Source: Metaphire vulgaris (lineage: Eukaryota > Annelida > Clitellata > Crassiclitellata > Megascolecidae). Taken from it: DNA of 64,000 nucleotides. Positions within the stretch are counted from its first letter, which is position 1. Each line of letters starts with the position of its first letter. Position numbers and translations under genes: made by a program. The notes under the pieces were generated by a model. That model did not search any database. It saw only the letters and a program-made list of their open reading frames with translations, and was not told the DNA's origin. Positions 11,160 to 23,635 of the stretch are shown here, piece by piece. Location: positions 8,377,839 through 8,441,838 of the forward strand of contig CM030859.1 in the NCBI GenBank assembly GCA_018105865.1, read 5' to 3'.

Positions 11160-11790
11160 TCAATTGGTTTAAACATAGCTTCAACCAGAATAGATCTAAG
11201 GTAATGAGAGTCCCACGGGAACGAAAATCAGAAAATAAATCTATCTACGGGTGAGATAGAAGAAGTAAACCTTGGCAATACCTTGGCAGTATTATCTCAA
11301 CATCAGGTGGAACCGAAGAGGATATACATGTAAGAGCAGGAATTGACCAGGTTCAAACTGCCTTTAGTTTACTAAATAATCTGTGGAAAACTAAACAAGT
11401 GAACCTCAAAACTAAAGCAAGAATTTCCAACGCAAATGCTGTCCCACTCGCACCAGTGGCGGCTCCAGAATTTGACAAGTGGGGGGGGGGCGTTGTGGCG
11501 GCAACTTCTAATCATGGGGACCAACCATTTTTGTTAGGTATGTAGTATTAAGTATAGGGTATTAGGGTCCCAACAAGAGGCCACTGGGGGCAGGCACTCA
11601 ATAGGGGCACGCCCCTCGGGCCCCCTGTGGAGTCGCCACTGACTCGCACAAAAAACCATATCATTTTTGTAAAGCCTTTCTGCTGACCGAACAGCGCAAA
11701 ACATATGGGACAGTTGCAGCTCTTCAAACATCGAAAAGTGTGCAGCATTCTGTTATGATTCAGACAGCATAAGCAAACACCGTATACGTT
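11160..11790 (+). mobile_element. Degraded RTE-like reverse transcriptase fragment, split by a MITE
   Basis: Readings include YLGSIISTSGGTEEDIHVRA and FSLLNNLWKTKQVNLKTKAR, the YLGSxI..GG..DI+.R conserved stretch of endonuclease/reverse-transcriptase elements. The reading is interrupted by the MITE at 11454-11641 and continues weakly after it. 5' end not seen; frameshifts present. Confidence 0.6.
11454..11641. mobile_element. hAT MITE, 'CAGTGGCGGCTCC' family, inside a LINE fragment
   Basis: Inverted ends CAGTGGCGGCTCCAGA / TGGAGTCGCCACTG with perfect 8-bp duplications ACTCGCAC at 11446-11453 and 11642-11649. It interrupts the reverse-transcriptase remnant, so it is the younger insertion. Confidence 0.9.
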
Positions 11791-11879
11791 TCCTGGGCAT
11801 AATGCACGTGACCTTCTAAAATATCCTATTATCATTTGGCTGGCAGGAATCAATAGCAGTATAAGCATAAACAAACACA

Positions 11880-13130
11880 AAGTTTAACACACAGCACGGC
11901 AAATGTACGCTATCGGTGTTGCTGCCAACGTCAATCGTATTGTCAACGCTTATCTCAATTGTACTGGCTTCAGCAAATGATTAGGTGTAACCGTGCAAGT
12001 TTGGCATTGATAATGATGTCGATCAGACAGTAATACAGGAAAGTAAGGATGATATAAAATTTCAAAATACTGTCACATTTGGGTCTGCAATTTAATCGAA
12101 GACCCTGAATACTTAGAAATATAACACATACTACAAATATCAACAGAAAGACGTCATATCTGAATCAAATGAAGCGAGAATCAAACTACAATGAATATAT
12201 ATAAATTAATGGACAGAAGAGCTATATAAATAGTTTTAACTATAATAATATTTAACATTTGAAAAATAAATTGACATGAGCATAAAATTAATAGTAGGGA
12301 TTTATGAATGAATAAAGTAATAAGTGCTTACAAATAAGCAGCTACTAAGGTACTACTACTCTATATATAGTTATATATAGGCCTAAATTCATTATATTGT
12401 ACTCGCTCACTTAATAGCAATACTTAGCAAGAGACAAATCAAATGAAAATATTGTGAAAAAGTAGAAGAGACAATCAGGGGCGTAACCAGGATTCTGAAA
12501 TCTGGGTGCACATCGAAATTTTCAGACAAAAATTCTTAAAAACTCTTGGACAAGCAAAAAAGTACCTCGTCATCTTATCAAGCACTTTGACCTTTCACCT
12601 TTTGTCCTTGATCTCATCATACTGTATACCCCATCCAACTACTCAACGGTTTTGTGCAAATCTTTCGACCTGTCCCTGCCCGTATAGGGGGGTTGGGCCC
12701 CCCGTCCCCTGTGAGTATGCGATACACCGTACACCAATGGAGACAATATTTAATTAACCTCGAAATCACTGCTGCCTAAATCAGAAAGCATCGGTGACAA
12801 GACCAATAATAAAGATGCAGAGACAGATCAATATGATTCCATGCACTCAATTAATTAATTAATTGATGTCCACCAGCGAAATGGTGTTCAATGCATTGTC
12901 GTTTTGTGCCAACAACATTTGACTTTAACCTCCACATCAAAGCGCTCTTGAGTCTAGCCTTCTAGGTCTAAGACAATAGCGGCTATATATAAATCAGCCT
13001 GTAACTAACTATCACTCGAGTTGCACGCACTAGGAAATCAGAAATCGTAACAATCTAATTTACTGAAAAGATACGATGCGTATCTATAAATGATAGTTAA
13101 TCATAACCACTTGCAGATAAGTGTGCGTAA
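11880..13130. other. Repeat-poor AT-rich spacer
   Basis: No exon or clear element across most of this stretch. At about 12476-12725 a diverged MITE (CAGGGGCGTAACCAGG, with ACAAGCAAAAAAGTAC inside) can be seen but its right end could not be fixed. Confidence 0.4.
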
Positions 13131-13349
13131 TCTAGGCAGTGGCGTAGCCAGGGGTGCAAGGGGTGCAATTGCACCCCAAGTTGTCAAGTTCTAACAAAAT
13201 TGAATGCCATTATTCGAACAACAGCAGTGCAATGTAGGATACAATGCAATTCTTACTTATTTGCTTTTTATCATTATTTTGTTTCCGGTGTATTTTAACA
13301 TAAACAACAGCAACAATAATAATTACTATTAATTATGACCTTCTATAGT

Positions 13350-13450
13350 ATACCAGCTCTAATACCCAAGGGTATCAATCGATGGTACTTCAAATCCATC
13401 CGCAAAAGGCCACGCCATTCCAGAGGTCAGTCAGAGGGAAAGAGTAAGAC
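13350..13450. repeat. Interspersed block shared (inverted) with about 48180-48280
   Basis: ACCCAAGGGTATCAATCGAT and the following hundred bases (TACTTCAAATCCATCCGCAA ... CAGAGGTCAGTCAGAGGG) match the reverse complement of 48185-48265 with few differences. Nature unknown. Confidence 0.6.
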
Positions 13451-13902
13451 CGACTATGGAGGAAAAGCCAATTGAAAGAGATGTGTTTTAAGACTTAAGT
13501 CTGGATCTGAAAATACTCAATGAATTGGAAGATCTGACAGCCAGAGGGGGAGAGAGAGAGAGTTCCAGATTTTTTGCCAAGAAATAGAAAAAGCTCTCTT
13601 ACCAATTTCTGTGTTGGTTCTAGGTACATTTAAGAGGATCGTATATCGTATCATATCTTTTCTTCACATGTAAATACAATTAACGAATAAAATATCACTT
13701 TGTTCATGTTTCTTTTGCATTCAGGCCATTGATGCTGCAGATGCAATGCTGCTGTCAGTCAGTGACTCAGAATGCGCTACAGTAACAGCGTCCCTAGTGG
13801 CTTTCACACGGGCAGTAATGCCTCCTAAGCCACTTTAATCCTGCTAATATAAGTACCTTCTCTTGACCCCTCCCCTGTCAGCAACTGTCAAACTTTGGAG
13901 GC

Positions 13903-14036
13903 GGAAGATGGCAGAGTTGGCTACGCGCTGGAGCGGCAGGCTGACGGAGCGGGTTCAAGTCTCGTTAGCGCCCCTAGTGGCTTTCACACTGCAGGCAGTA
14001 ATGCCTCCTAAGCCACTTTAAATCCCTATAAGTAAT
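13903..14036 (+). repeat. tRNA-derived SINE
   Basis: An A-box-like stretch (TGGCAGAGTTGGCTACGCGC) and a B box (GGTTCAAGTCTC) at the usual spacing form a tRNA-like head. The body CCCTAGTGGCTTTCACAC ... CCTCCTAAGCCACTTTAA follows. A second body-only copy lies at 13788-13855, and truncated copies seed AAT arrays elsewhere. Confidence 0.65.
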
Positions 14037-14156
14037 TAACAGTGCCAGTGGTTATACTGATTTAGCATTAGAACGTCGACACCGCTTTAGTTCACGTTTC
14101 ACTTCAGAATACTCACTAAGTTAACCAATAACCATTAATAAGCCCATACGCCTTTG

Positions 14157-14349
14157 CAGTGTTTATTCTAGCCACTTTGACATTGGCGGGGGAATTTGAA
14201 ATGTTTGGGAGACAAGATTTGTATCTCCGCGCTTTTTTTTTTGGGGGGGGATTTCCATCCCCAAGCCAACATATACAAATTTGGGAAGGGGGATTTTAAA
14301 ACTTTGGGGGAATTCCCCCACACAAAAAACAGGCCTAGAATAAACACTG
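14157..14349. mobile_element. hAT MITE, 'CAGTGTTTATTCTAG' family
   Basis: Perfect 15-base inverted ends CAGTGTTTATTCTAG / CTAGAATAAACACTG. Flanking 8-mers CGCCTTTG/CGCCTGGG match at 6 of 8. Nested in the composite element 13137-14545; relative at 17506-17845. Confidence 0.75.
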
Positions 14350-14889
14350 CGCCTGGGTTTCTGTCGTCTGAGTTTCCAGTTAGCAAGCATATCCTGTAAC
14401 TCCAGAAAATAGATTCACGCTACCGACTTGTTAAATTCTAAGTACGCTTGATTTAATTTTTTGAGAGTATATTGGAATAAAAAATATTTCATTTTAAAAA
14501 CATAAGAATTGCACCCCCTTAAACAAATTCATAGCTTCGCCACTGAATCTAAAAAGGGCTTTATTAAAAATTTAGTTAATTAAAATGCGTCTTGGGAGTT
14601 ATATTCTTACAGCTTGCAAAATAAAATTACGCAATAGCAATATACTTGCCTAAAAACGGGCAAAGTTATATTGTCGTGGAAAAATATGTTGATTTTGGCA
14701 GAGAGAAAGAATTTAACACTCAATATTTGCTCAATGATCAATCAATCACAATATTATGAATTTACAATGGTCTGGCAAATAGAGGTTTAAACAATGGTCA
14801 TTGATGCATAGTTTTGAATGAACTATTACCATTAAGGCCTGAATTATTTCATATAGGACAAATTAAAGCATGAAACTAGTGCTATAAGC

Positions 14890-15721
14890 CAGTGTTTCCC
14901 AAACTGTGGGTGACAGTGGGTCGCGACCCAAAAAGCGGTTCCAACTTCGCAGGGCTCAGTCTAGTCACTCTAGTGGGTCGCGGAATTAGATTAAAAATTG
15001 TCATTTTCTAACGTGACATTTTCAATTGTCGCAAGCCTTGAAAGTTGCAAGTAGACTTAGATTTTAAGAAATTTATATGATTGCAACCCTCCATACAAAG
15101 GCTTATACTAAAATTAGTGGTGTTTTATCAAATTTTAGTTGAAAATAAGTTTGCAGGGTCACGGCATGTTACAAATCCGCTGACGTGAGTCGAACAGACA
15201 CAAAAGTTTGGGAAACCCTGGCCTACCTTTGTAAGGCTGTTTGAATCCTATAGAAGTACTTTTTAAAATTAATCTTATTTCGCAATAACGCAAGTAAAGC
15301 GTACTCCGACCATTTTGCTCTGAAACTCAAATAACAATAGAGAACTTTGGAATTAATGATGCAGTATTTGTTTGGCCTTGCGGTTAAGCGATTTTGCCAT
15401 ACTCATAAGATTTTGAAGAGGCGTAACAAAGGTATGTTCCTTGTAAAATTTTTAAAATATAATTTTCAAGAAATCTTTTTCTCTTCTTTTTTGTTATTTG
15501 GCAAAAATTGAACAATTTTACATAATATATTTGCGATATTTTCAGTCGAATTGAATCAGAGCTTTTGCTTTGCCATTTAATCAAAACTCAGAAGATTCTT
15601 TTCAACTAGCGTTCGCCAGATGGCCTAATGCATTAGCAATATTACATGCTATGATTAGGGTCGCGGCACACTACAAAACCGCTGAAGTGGGCCGTGGTTC
15701 CAGAACGTTTGGGACACCCTG
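14890..15721. mobile_element. Full-length hAT-like element, 'CAGTGTTTCCCAAAC' family
   Basis: Starts CAGTGTTTCCCAAACTGTGG and ends ACGTTTGGGACACCCTG, with flanking 8-mers CTATAAGC/ATATAAGC (7 of 8). Midway are inward-facing family ends (GTTTGGGAAACCCTGG near 15205), so two related halves are joined. 832 bp, no coding capacity. Confidence 0.75.
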
Positions 15722-15754
15722 ATATAAGCTATTACATATATAACTATATCTATA

Positions 15755-16540
15755 CTAGCTGTTAACCCGTCAAAAATGACGGGAGAGGGTGCTAACTCCT
15801 TCCCCGATTTATTGCAAAAGTTCGTATTATTGCATATAACAATTTTTGTAAAATCCGAAAATTTAAAGTGAATGCGTAGATTATCATGCAGTTAAAATTT
15901 TTCATATGTGCTCACTGGGTGGTTTCCTCCCCCACCCCCACCACAGGGGCTGCACACCATAACGGAACCCACGACTACGGTTTGGGCCTACGATTCCATT
16001 GGGATTTGGTCTCCTAATGGGGCGCAGCCTCCCGTCGGAGACCAAGCCCCCGAGGGAGGCCGTAGGCCCCACGCGTAGGGCCGCAGGGCCTACTTGGGCG
16101 CATCCTCCGGTGGGAGACCTAGCCCCAGCCTCCCGTGGGGGCTGTATCCTCCACTGGGGCACAGCCCCCGAGAAGAAAAGTCCCAGCCCACCGTGGGAGA
16201 CAAAGCCCCTTTGGGCCCGTAGGCCCAAAAGAGCCGTATGCCTAAAAGCGGCCGTAGGTAACACTGGAGGGTGCATCCCCTGTGGGGGACCAAATCCCAA
16301 TGGAACCGTAGGCCCAAGCCGTAGTCGTAGTTCCGTTATGGTGTGCAGCCCCTGTGGTGAATGGGGGGGAGTAAAACCACCCAGTGATCACATAGGAAAT
16401 TTTTTAAATGATAAACTACGCAATCACATTTTGAGATTTTAAAAAATTGTTATATATAATAATACAAACTCTGCAATAAATCTGGAAAGGAAATAGCCAC
16501 TCTCTCCGTCATTTTTGACGGGTTAACCGTTAACAGCTAG
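15755..16540. mobile_element. Foldback element, 'CTAGCTGTTAACCCGTCA' family
   Basis: Long inverted ends: CTAGCTGTTAACCCGTCAAA and ...GACGGGTTAACCGTTAACAG/CTAG. The interior is G+C-rich and largely palindromic: CACCACAGGGGCTGCACACC near 15937 is mirrored by GGTGTGCAGCCCCTGTGGTG near 16339. Repeated GGCCTACG/CGTAGGCC words fill it. Readings on both strands through this region are by-products of the palindrome. A second copy spans about 32690-33960 and a fragment lies at 39729. Confidence 0.7.
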
Positions 16541-16660
16541 TTATATCATAAAATAGTATAATATGGCATTCGGAATTTTATATGGAGCAAATTTCAATGA
16601 ATTTTTTGACTCACTTTACTTATTACAACACAATTAAACTTAAATTTATGAAGATTTAAT

Positions 16661-17065
16661 GTCCATTAATTACGTCAAGAATTTAGGGAGGGTTTGATAA
16701 AGTTTGACAGTTGTTGACAGGGGTGGGGTGGGGTGGGGGCAAGAGAAGTTGACGTCAACAATTTCACTTTTTACAAATAATCAAAAAATAGGAAATTTCA
16801 TGGAATACTACTTATTACAATGGAAAAAAGCATGGAAAAAAGGTCATCACCACCACATTTTGACACTCGATGAGCAAAAAAGGGAACAAATGGTCATCGC
16901 CGCAAAAATAATAACCTTGTTATTGGGACCTGTCATTGATCTGGGGGGGTCACAAGTTTTTGACGTAATTATGAGGGGGTTAAGTGAAAGTTGACAGTTG
17001 TTGACAAGGGGGAAAGGGGGTCAAAAATTGCCCAAAAATTGTTGACATAATTAATGGACAGCCCC
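16661..17065. mobile_element. PIF/Harbinger-like MITE (left tip damaged)
   Basis: GTCCATTAATTACGTCAAGA at the left and TTGACATAATTAATGGACAG at the right, with inner inverted GTTTGACAGTTGTTGACAGG blocks, match the element at 2968-3384. The first few bases of the left end have mutated. Confidence 0.6.
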
Positions 17066-17505
17066 TATGGGCGTGGACACGGATGTTTCTTGGCTATGAA
17101 ATAACAAAAACCATGGTTTATTTTATTGTTAAAAGTAAAAAAAGGTTATCACCTGAGAAAAAATTAGGACACGACCGTTTTTCTCATTAGGTTTGCGCCC
17201 ATGTCTATTCAGCTGCTTCATGCGCTAGTAACTGACAAATATCTGACTTAAGAAACATGGGTTTAAACCTTTAAATTAGATTTTCAATCTGAACAAGACA
17301 GCTGGTTCCCAGATTACCAGCTGGTAATCCCAGATTACCAGCGATTTGCGGGGAAGGGGAATAACTGCCAAACTGGTCATGAAACAGTCATTTCCAGCAA
17401 GGAAGGAGCTCGACATATCTTCCCCCACTGCTCCAGGTCACAAATCCCCCTGGTTAAGGAAAGACAGGACACCCTCGTTAAATAAGGACAGTGAAATATT
17501 AAAAG

Positions 17506-17845
17506 CAGTGTTTATTCTAGGTTTTCTCGGGGATTTCCCAAAAAGTTTTAAAATCCCCCCCACACAAATTTTTATATGTTGCATGGGGATGGAAATTTCC
17601 CCAAAAAAAGGTGACGACGGGGTTTTTGGAGAGGGGAAAAATGTAAAGATGACAATATTTTTGCTTGACAGGGCATTTGAGAAGGGTAAAAATATCCAGA
17701 GGTTGGAAGGATGATCTTTTTTTGCTTGTAACCACATTTTAAAATGAAGATAAATTTTTCTTTTTTTGAGGCTTTTTGAGACTGAGTTTTTGTCCCCCAA
17801 ACATTTCAAAATCCCCCAATGTCAAGGTGGCTAGAATAAACACTG
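17506..17845. mobile_element. hAT MITE, 'CAGTGTTTATTCTAG' family
   Basis: Perfect 15-base inverted ends, flanking 8-mers ATTAAAAG/ATTACAAA (6 of 8). 340 bp; carries two copies of the TTTTTTGCTTGTC-type word in reverse orientation. Confidence 0.75.
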
Positions 17846-18580
17846 ATTACAAATTTATTTAAGTTGCGACCATATGCTAGGCCTATATCAATCTATCAAT
17901 ACCTCTGACACAAAAAAGGAAAATACAACGTTGTACAGAAACATTGTAAGAGTCATCAATAATGATTTCACTCTTTTTATCTAAGTCCATCCAGGCCAAC
18001 TGTATTTACTCTACGCTGGTGATTATTTTATTGCCTACTAATTAAATCAATTATCTAATTTACATCCTTAACTCAATCTACGCTGTTTGCTGAATGAATC
18101 GTATAAACGGTTGCTGCCTATAGCAGATGTTCCATTTCTTTGGTGCACAAGGCACTTTATCTTTTGAATCATTCATCGGTTCAGATATAGGCCCTATGCC
18201 AGGCCGTTATCTAGATAAAAGCAATTAGATATAGATGTAGGAAACTTCACAACTCCCACTGGTACAATAAAGAACAAACACTTTACGCCGTACACTTGAA
18301 ACACAGCCTGCTGTAGTCAGATACAGCTGAACCATCAAATTTCTTCTCATCGTTTGCCAGACAACTATTTACACATCTGGTATTAACAGGGATGGATAAA
18401 TCCTAGTTTTCTTATAAATGAATTGAAGGTCAAAGAAGGTCGTAATTTTAAGGTTTTAAAGTTTGCATGTCAACAGTGCCGTATTAACCATGGCGCAACT
18501 GGTGAACTTGCGCCAAGCCCACAGGTTAAATTTTTAAAATTATTTTTTAAAATAAATAAATTATATTAAATCACGAACAA

Positions 18581-18867
18581 CAGGCCCGCCCGAAGTGGGG
18601 GTGCAGGGGGTGCAGCTGCACCCTCTGGAAAATGTAGAGGGTGCAATGCACCCCTCGAAAAATGAAGGTCTGCACCCCCTGTATCCTGAAATACGGGTGC
18701 AGAGGGGTGCAGAGTGTGCAGAGGACCTTTTTTTGCTTGTCAAGCTTTTTTAGGTAAAATTGAGCATTGATGACCTTTTTTATGTTTGCTTGTCAAGGAT
18801 TTGAAAGAGAAAAATTTAACTTCGGAAAAATCTGCACCCCTGACCAAAATTCGTTCCGACGGCCCTG
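18581..18867. mobile_element. hAT MITE, 'CAGGCCCGnCCGAAG' family
   Basis: Ends CAGGCCCGCCCGAAGTGGGG and ATTCGTTCCGACGGCCCTG, perfect 8-bp duplications ACGAACAA. Internal GTGCAGCTGCACC palindromes and two reversed GCTTGTCAAG words. Confidence 0.85.
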
Positions 18868-19029
18868 ACGAACAATGAATCTTAATAAAAATATATTCTA
18901 AAATTAATTGTCATTTTTGGCAGAGGTTTGAAACTTCGAACTTGAAGGGTTGAGTGCCTTTTACAGTTTTGCTCCGTTGTTTGAGTCAGGCCTTCCATAA
19001 AGTTAATCCAACACTGCATATCAAGACCT

Positions 19030-19032
19030 ATA

Positions 19033-19068
<36 letters not shown>
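19030..19068. repeat. (TA)n microsatellite
   Basis: About 20 TA units. Right of it (19080-19340) are diverged MITE pieces of the 'GGCGTAGCGAGGGTGTCCGG' type, which carry GACGAGCAAAAATTG. Confidence 0.85.
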
Positions 19069-19069
<1 letters not shown>

Positions 19070-19432
19070 CGGTCGTAGGATCAGTGGCGTTGGGCAGCAA
19101 TTTTTTGGGGATGCCCATTCCACCACGAACCACGACAACATCTGACGAGCAAAAATTGAAAGGGGTCAATGCCCAATGGTGTAGCGAGGGTGTCCGACAC
19201 CCAGGGCAAAATGTATCAACGGCGCCCTCAACTTCCGAAAAGCCTGACGAGCATAAAAGAAAACGCTTACTTAAGTTACAAACATTAACCAAAATTTTGG
19301 GGGCTGCCCGGGCATACCCAACGATACCATTAGCAGCTGTGCCGGATTAACTTTTTGGAGGCCTGACAGAAACAAGGCAACAAAACTTTAAAGGCCCTCA
19401 ACCCTTCAAGTTCGAAGTTTCAAGCCTCTGTC

Positions 19433-19598
19433 CATGGTTTAATCTAGGCCGTTTCCGGGGGATGGCCCTTTTCCCTTCGGAAATTTCAAATTTCCCAGAA
19501 ATTTTGGCATACTACATCAACTAACAACAACCTCTTAGCTGACATCCCCCGGCTTTTTCAGCTCCACCCCCGAAGTTCAGAGTCTAGATTAAACACTG
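19433..19598. mobile_element. hAT MITE related to the 'CAGTGTTTATTCTAG' family
   Basis: Ends CATGGTTTAATCTAGGC / GTCTAGATTAAACACTG, with 8-mers CCTCTGTC/CCTCTGCC (7 of 8). Between 19600 and 21277 only degraded MITE-like G+C-rich blocks are visible (about 20010-20060, 21200-21260). Confidence 0.65.
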
Positions 19599-21277
19599 CC
19601 TCTGCCAAAAAAATATGAAAATTAATTTTAAAATATATTTATTAAAAATGAAATACAATTAGTGCTGTGTTTTTATTAAAATTCATCGTTCGTGATTTAA
19701 TATAGTATCTTTATTTTTTTAAATAATAAAAGTTGAACCAGTGGACCTGGTCAATACGACGCTGACCATTAGCTGACGCCTCTGCGTGCGATTCGTGGGG
19801 TGGGGGTTGGGTAGGGTGGGGGTAATAGTAAGAAAAATTGAATGAACGAAAGAAGTTAGGATCGTTGGGAGCTCGACACAAGTTCACAACGACGTATTTT
19901 TGCTTGTCAAGACTTGTTTCAGTTGAATACTGAGATGTGCCCTCCCCCATTCCAGAATCTGTGCACGCCACTGCAGTTTAATTATCGACCCATTTAAGCA
20001 GGGATGCCGAAACTGCGACAGGTGGAAGTGGGCCCCTAGGTCAATAATTTTCCGGGTCCCTGAGCAGGGTTGGACTGGTCTGGTAAACAAGCCCGGAAAA
20101 TTTGGCATTGTTTTACAGAGTTGGGAGACCCGGCAAGTACGTACAATGTGGGAGGTCCAGTTGTCAACCACGGGGTCGTCAAGAGCAATTTCGGGCCGCT
20201 GGGCAGAGTAGTCACGGTTCCTAGCAAGTTTGAAAACTGGAGATGATCTGTTTGCTTGTGCCAGAATACTCGACTGAACAGGCGTAAACCGATGAGCCAC
20301 CTATCGAATGACGAGCAAACCTTGTGAAGCCAATGCAAAGCATATTAATTATAAAATTTCCGATAAATTAATAAACACTAAATTGAATAACTGGAATCCA
20401 AATAGGATTCATTTAATTGCGGTTTTGTTAAAGGAATTTAACTTTAAAATTTTATTGTTCTAAAAGCTTTCAAATCAGTGATTTGCAATTTCCTCAATTT
20501 CACACCTTTTTTACAACGCAAAATTAGAACATACATACGAGAAATTCGCTTAACCGCAAGGTGCAATTAAGTTTACAAGCGCAAAATGCTTAGAGACATA
20601 AACCCATTTCTGCAAAAAATTAATCAAATGAAAATATGAGCGCGTAATGATAACCACATGAATTAGTTTCGTATGCATTCATTTGCACATATATGTTCAC
20701 GAGGTTTGCCACAATCAAGTGAGAATGAGTAGCACTGTAGCAGGCTGTTGCTCGGCGTGAAAAAACAGCACAGCAAACAGGAGAATCAAGCACTGCATTT
20801 CTGCCAAATAAATTATTCATCAAGTTTCAGAAAATAAGGGCGTTAACTCGGTTGAAATAAAAGGCGGCGAGTTAAGAAAAATTAATTGCAAAATTATTTG
20901 AGCAAAATCGGGTGTAAAATGCCAATCCCCGTCATTTTTGACGGGTAAACACCTAAATATATATATATATAAATTATGTATATACATAAATATTTGTAAT
21001 TTGTGTATGCAAGCAATTCGTGTACCGGGTATACATAAGTGCAAACGTAACGTTAGTTGTCTCAATTACAAACACAGGTCCAGCAATTCGTGTTTCGCAC
21101 ATTGTTAGAACCAGCTGACAAGTTACGTACGACCGATTGAGGTGCAGGTTCAGTTTTCAGTCATTCTTTATTTCTGGCCATTGCTTACTGACTCTTCTCA
21201 GGCCCGCCTAGAGGAGCAGGGACAAATGCCCAGAGGCCCGGCGATTTGTAGAGGGTCCGGGAGGGGGCACAGTAAGC

Positions 21278-21460
21278 CAGTGTTTTATCCAGACTCCAGG
21301 CCTTTGGGGGGGATTGAGGCTTTCGGGGATCGACTTGGTTGGAGGGGAAAAGACACAGTTCAATTAAAAATTTGTGTAAGTGCTGGGATTTTGGGGGGGG
21401 GGGATTTTGAGGTTTGGAGGGAGGGAATCTCCCCTCCTAACAGGCCTGTATAAAACACTG
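21278..21460. mobile_element. hAT MITE, 'CAGTGTTTTATCCAG' family
   Basis: Ends CAGTGTTTTATCCAGACTCC / GGCCTGTATAAAACACTG, 8-mers CAGTAAGC/GAGTAAGC (7 of 8). Relative at 63081-63252. Confidence 0.75.
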
Positions 21461-21689
21461 GAGTAAGCTTACTCCTTATAAAATATTTAGGCCTAAGACT
21501 GAATGGTCTTGCAACCGAATATGATCCGTGGCTACTGTAGTCTTGATAAGCAAAAAATGTCGTCACTTGTTTTTATAATTCATTGAACTTTGAGGATATT
21601 ATAAAAGATTCACTAACTTTTCCCATTGACCTAAAGATTGTTTACGGGGCCGCGACCGCTCTGCCCAGGGGCCCGGATTTTCTGTCGAC

Positions 21690-21990
21690 GAGCCCTGGGC
21701 CGGCGTTAGGCACAGGCAAAGCATGCAGTTGCCTAGGGCGCCCAGATCCAAGTGGCGCCAATCCGTGCCATTTTTACCAAGAAATTTTAGTACAACGCTT
21801 ATTTTCATATACCGGTATATTTCAAAAGTTTCGCTTATGGAGCAGATTAAGTAATAGTAATATTGTCTGATTTCATTTGCTGATTCATCATGGTGATGTC
21901 ACAGGGGATCCTAGTGAGGAGGAGGAACAGAGGACTCCAAAATGTATGCTTTGCCTGGGGCGCCATTTTGTCTAGGGCCGGCCCTAGAGG
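21690..21990. mobile_element. MITE with 'GGGCCGGC' ends
   Basis: Left CCTGGGCCGGCGTTAGGCAC and right TGTCTAGGGCCGGCCCTAG are inverted. Subterminal GCCTAGGGCGCC and GGGGCGCCATTTTG also pair. Target duplication not resolved, so the ends are approximate. Confidence 0.5.
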
Positions 21991-22073
21991 GGCGTGACTC
22001 ACTCACCCCCACTGGTCCACTCTATAGTCTACAAGGGGAAGTTTAAACCTATCACTAACTTCTTCAACTAACT

Positions 22074-22851
22074 CAGTGTTTTCCAAACTGTGGGTCGCGA
22101 CGACCCGAAAGTGGGTCGCAGGGTTCAATCTAGTGGGTCGCGAGGTAGGGCGAAATTAGATTCAAAAGTGTCATTTTTAAGCCAATATCACAATGTCGCA
22201 AGCCTTGAAAGTTGCAAGTAGGTTTAGGTTTTAAGAAATTTATGTACCTGCAATCATCCATACACGGCTTATATTAAATTGATTAGTTTCTATCCAATTT
22301 TAGTTGACAATATGTTTGCAGGGTCGCAGCATGTTACAAAGCCGCTGATGTGGGTCGCAGTCCCAAAAAGTTTAGGAAACCCTACTTTTCAAATTTAATC
22401 TTATTTCGCAATAACGCAAGGAAAGAGTAAACCGACCATTTTGCTCTGAAACTCCAATAACAATAGAGAATCTTGCTAAAACATGATTGAGCCTGACGGT
22501 TAAGCGATTTTGCCATACTCATAGGACATCTATGACGCGTAACAAAGGTATGTTCCTGGCAAATTAAAAAAATATAGTTTTCAAGAAATGTCAATATCTA
22601 TTTCTCTCATTTTGTCTTATCTTTGACAAAAATATAGATAACTATGGCTAATATATTTGCCATATTTTCATTCGAATTGAATCAGAGCTTTTGTTTTGCC
22701 ATTTATTTAAAACTCAGAAGACTCTTTTCAACTAACGTTCGCCAGATGGCCTAATGCATTTTTATATTACATGTTATGTTATAATTAGGGTCGCGGCACG
22801 CTACAAAATGGCTGAAGTGGGCTGCGGTTTCAAAATGCTTGGGAAGCCCTG
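22074..22851. mobile_element. Full-length hAT-like element, 'CAGTGTTTCCCAAAC' family
   Basis: CAGTGTTTTCCAAACTGTGG to ATGCTTGGGAAGCCCTG, 8-mers AACTAACT/AATTAAGT (6 of 8). Same two-half layout as 14890-15721. Confidence 0.7.
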
Positions 22852-23572
22852 AATTAAGTTATTTTATTTAGTATCGACCTAATGAAACACACCTTTTAGA
22901 AATCCCCTATTCTGATTCTCAAATAACACCCGATCATCATTGTCGTCGCCATCGTCATAATCACGGCCGTAATCGTCAATTGGGTCAACCAGGGATATTT
23001 TTACACCCCCTGACGCCCTCCAACACTTATTCTTTTGAGCTCAATACCCTCCGACCCTCCCCAATCTTAATGGGATGACTCCTTTTCATTTGTCAGACTT
23101 TTGGGCATGGGACCCCAGAATTTACCGACACTCTCCCCCCCCACAATTGAAAATTATACCCCCATAAATCAAATTCCTTGCTCCGTCTCTGCTGGATCTA
23201 CAACCTTGACCACCACGGACTGCGGATTACGAACTATGGATTTCACCCAGATTGAGCGCTCGTGAATAAACTGACGCACTGCGCCAAGCGTTCGGGAAGC
23301 GCTATTGAAATCTCGTCTTACTTACTTACTTGCTTATTTATACACGCAAACTTCTATTAGGCTTCTAGACTGCCGCCCTATTTTTCATTTGTTGAGAGGC
23401 TGCCATAGGGGTGGGCAGTGCAGCATACAGCCGTATACAAGAAATTTTTCCCCTCTATAATCTTAGATTCCCCGCAGCTCCCAAAATGACAGTAATTTTC
23501 CCTCGTCATCATATAGTTGACATCATCATCATAACAAGATACTTAAAGATACAATTACTAACATTATATATA

Positions 23573-23577
<5 letters not shown>

Positions 23578-23632
<55 letters not shown>
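23578..23632. repeat. (TA)n microsatellite
   Basis: About 27 TA units. The next 380 bases hold nothing I can assign. Confidence 0.9.

Positions 23633-23635
<3 letters not shown>

Larger units (their letters stand above)
13137..14545. mobile_element. Composite hAT-type element with nested insertions
   Basis: Ends CAGTGGCGTAGCCAGG and AGCTTCGCCACTG are inverted. Both are followed inwards by GGGGTGCAA/TTGCACCCC blocks. Flanking 8-mers AATCTAGG and AATCTAAA match at 6 of 8. It contains two SINE copies (about 13788-13855 and 13903-14036) and the small hAT element at 14157-14349. No transposase. Confidence 0.6.

Noticed and set aside
15902..16442. Three overlapping 75-147 codon readings
   Set aside because: They arise from a palindromic GC-rich foldback element; both strands are open because the sequence is self-complementary.
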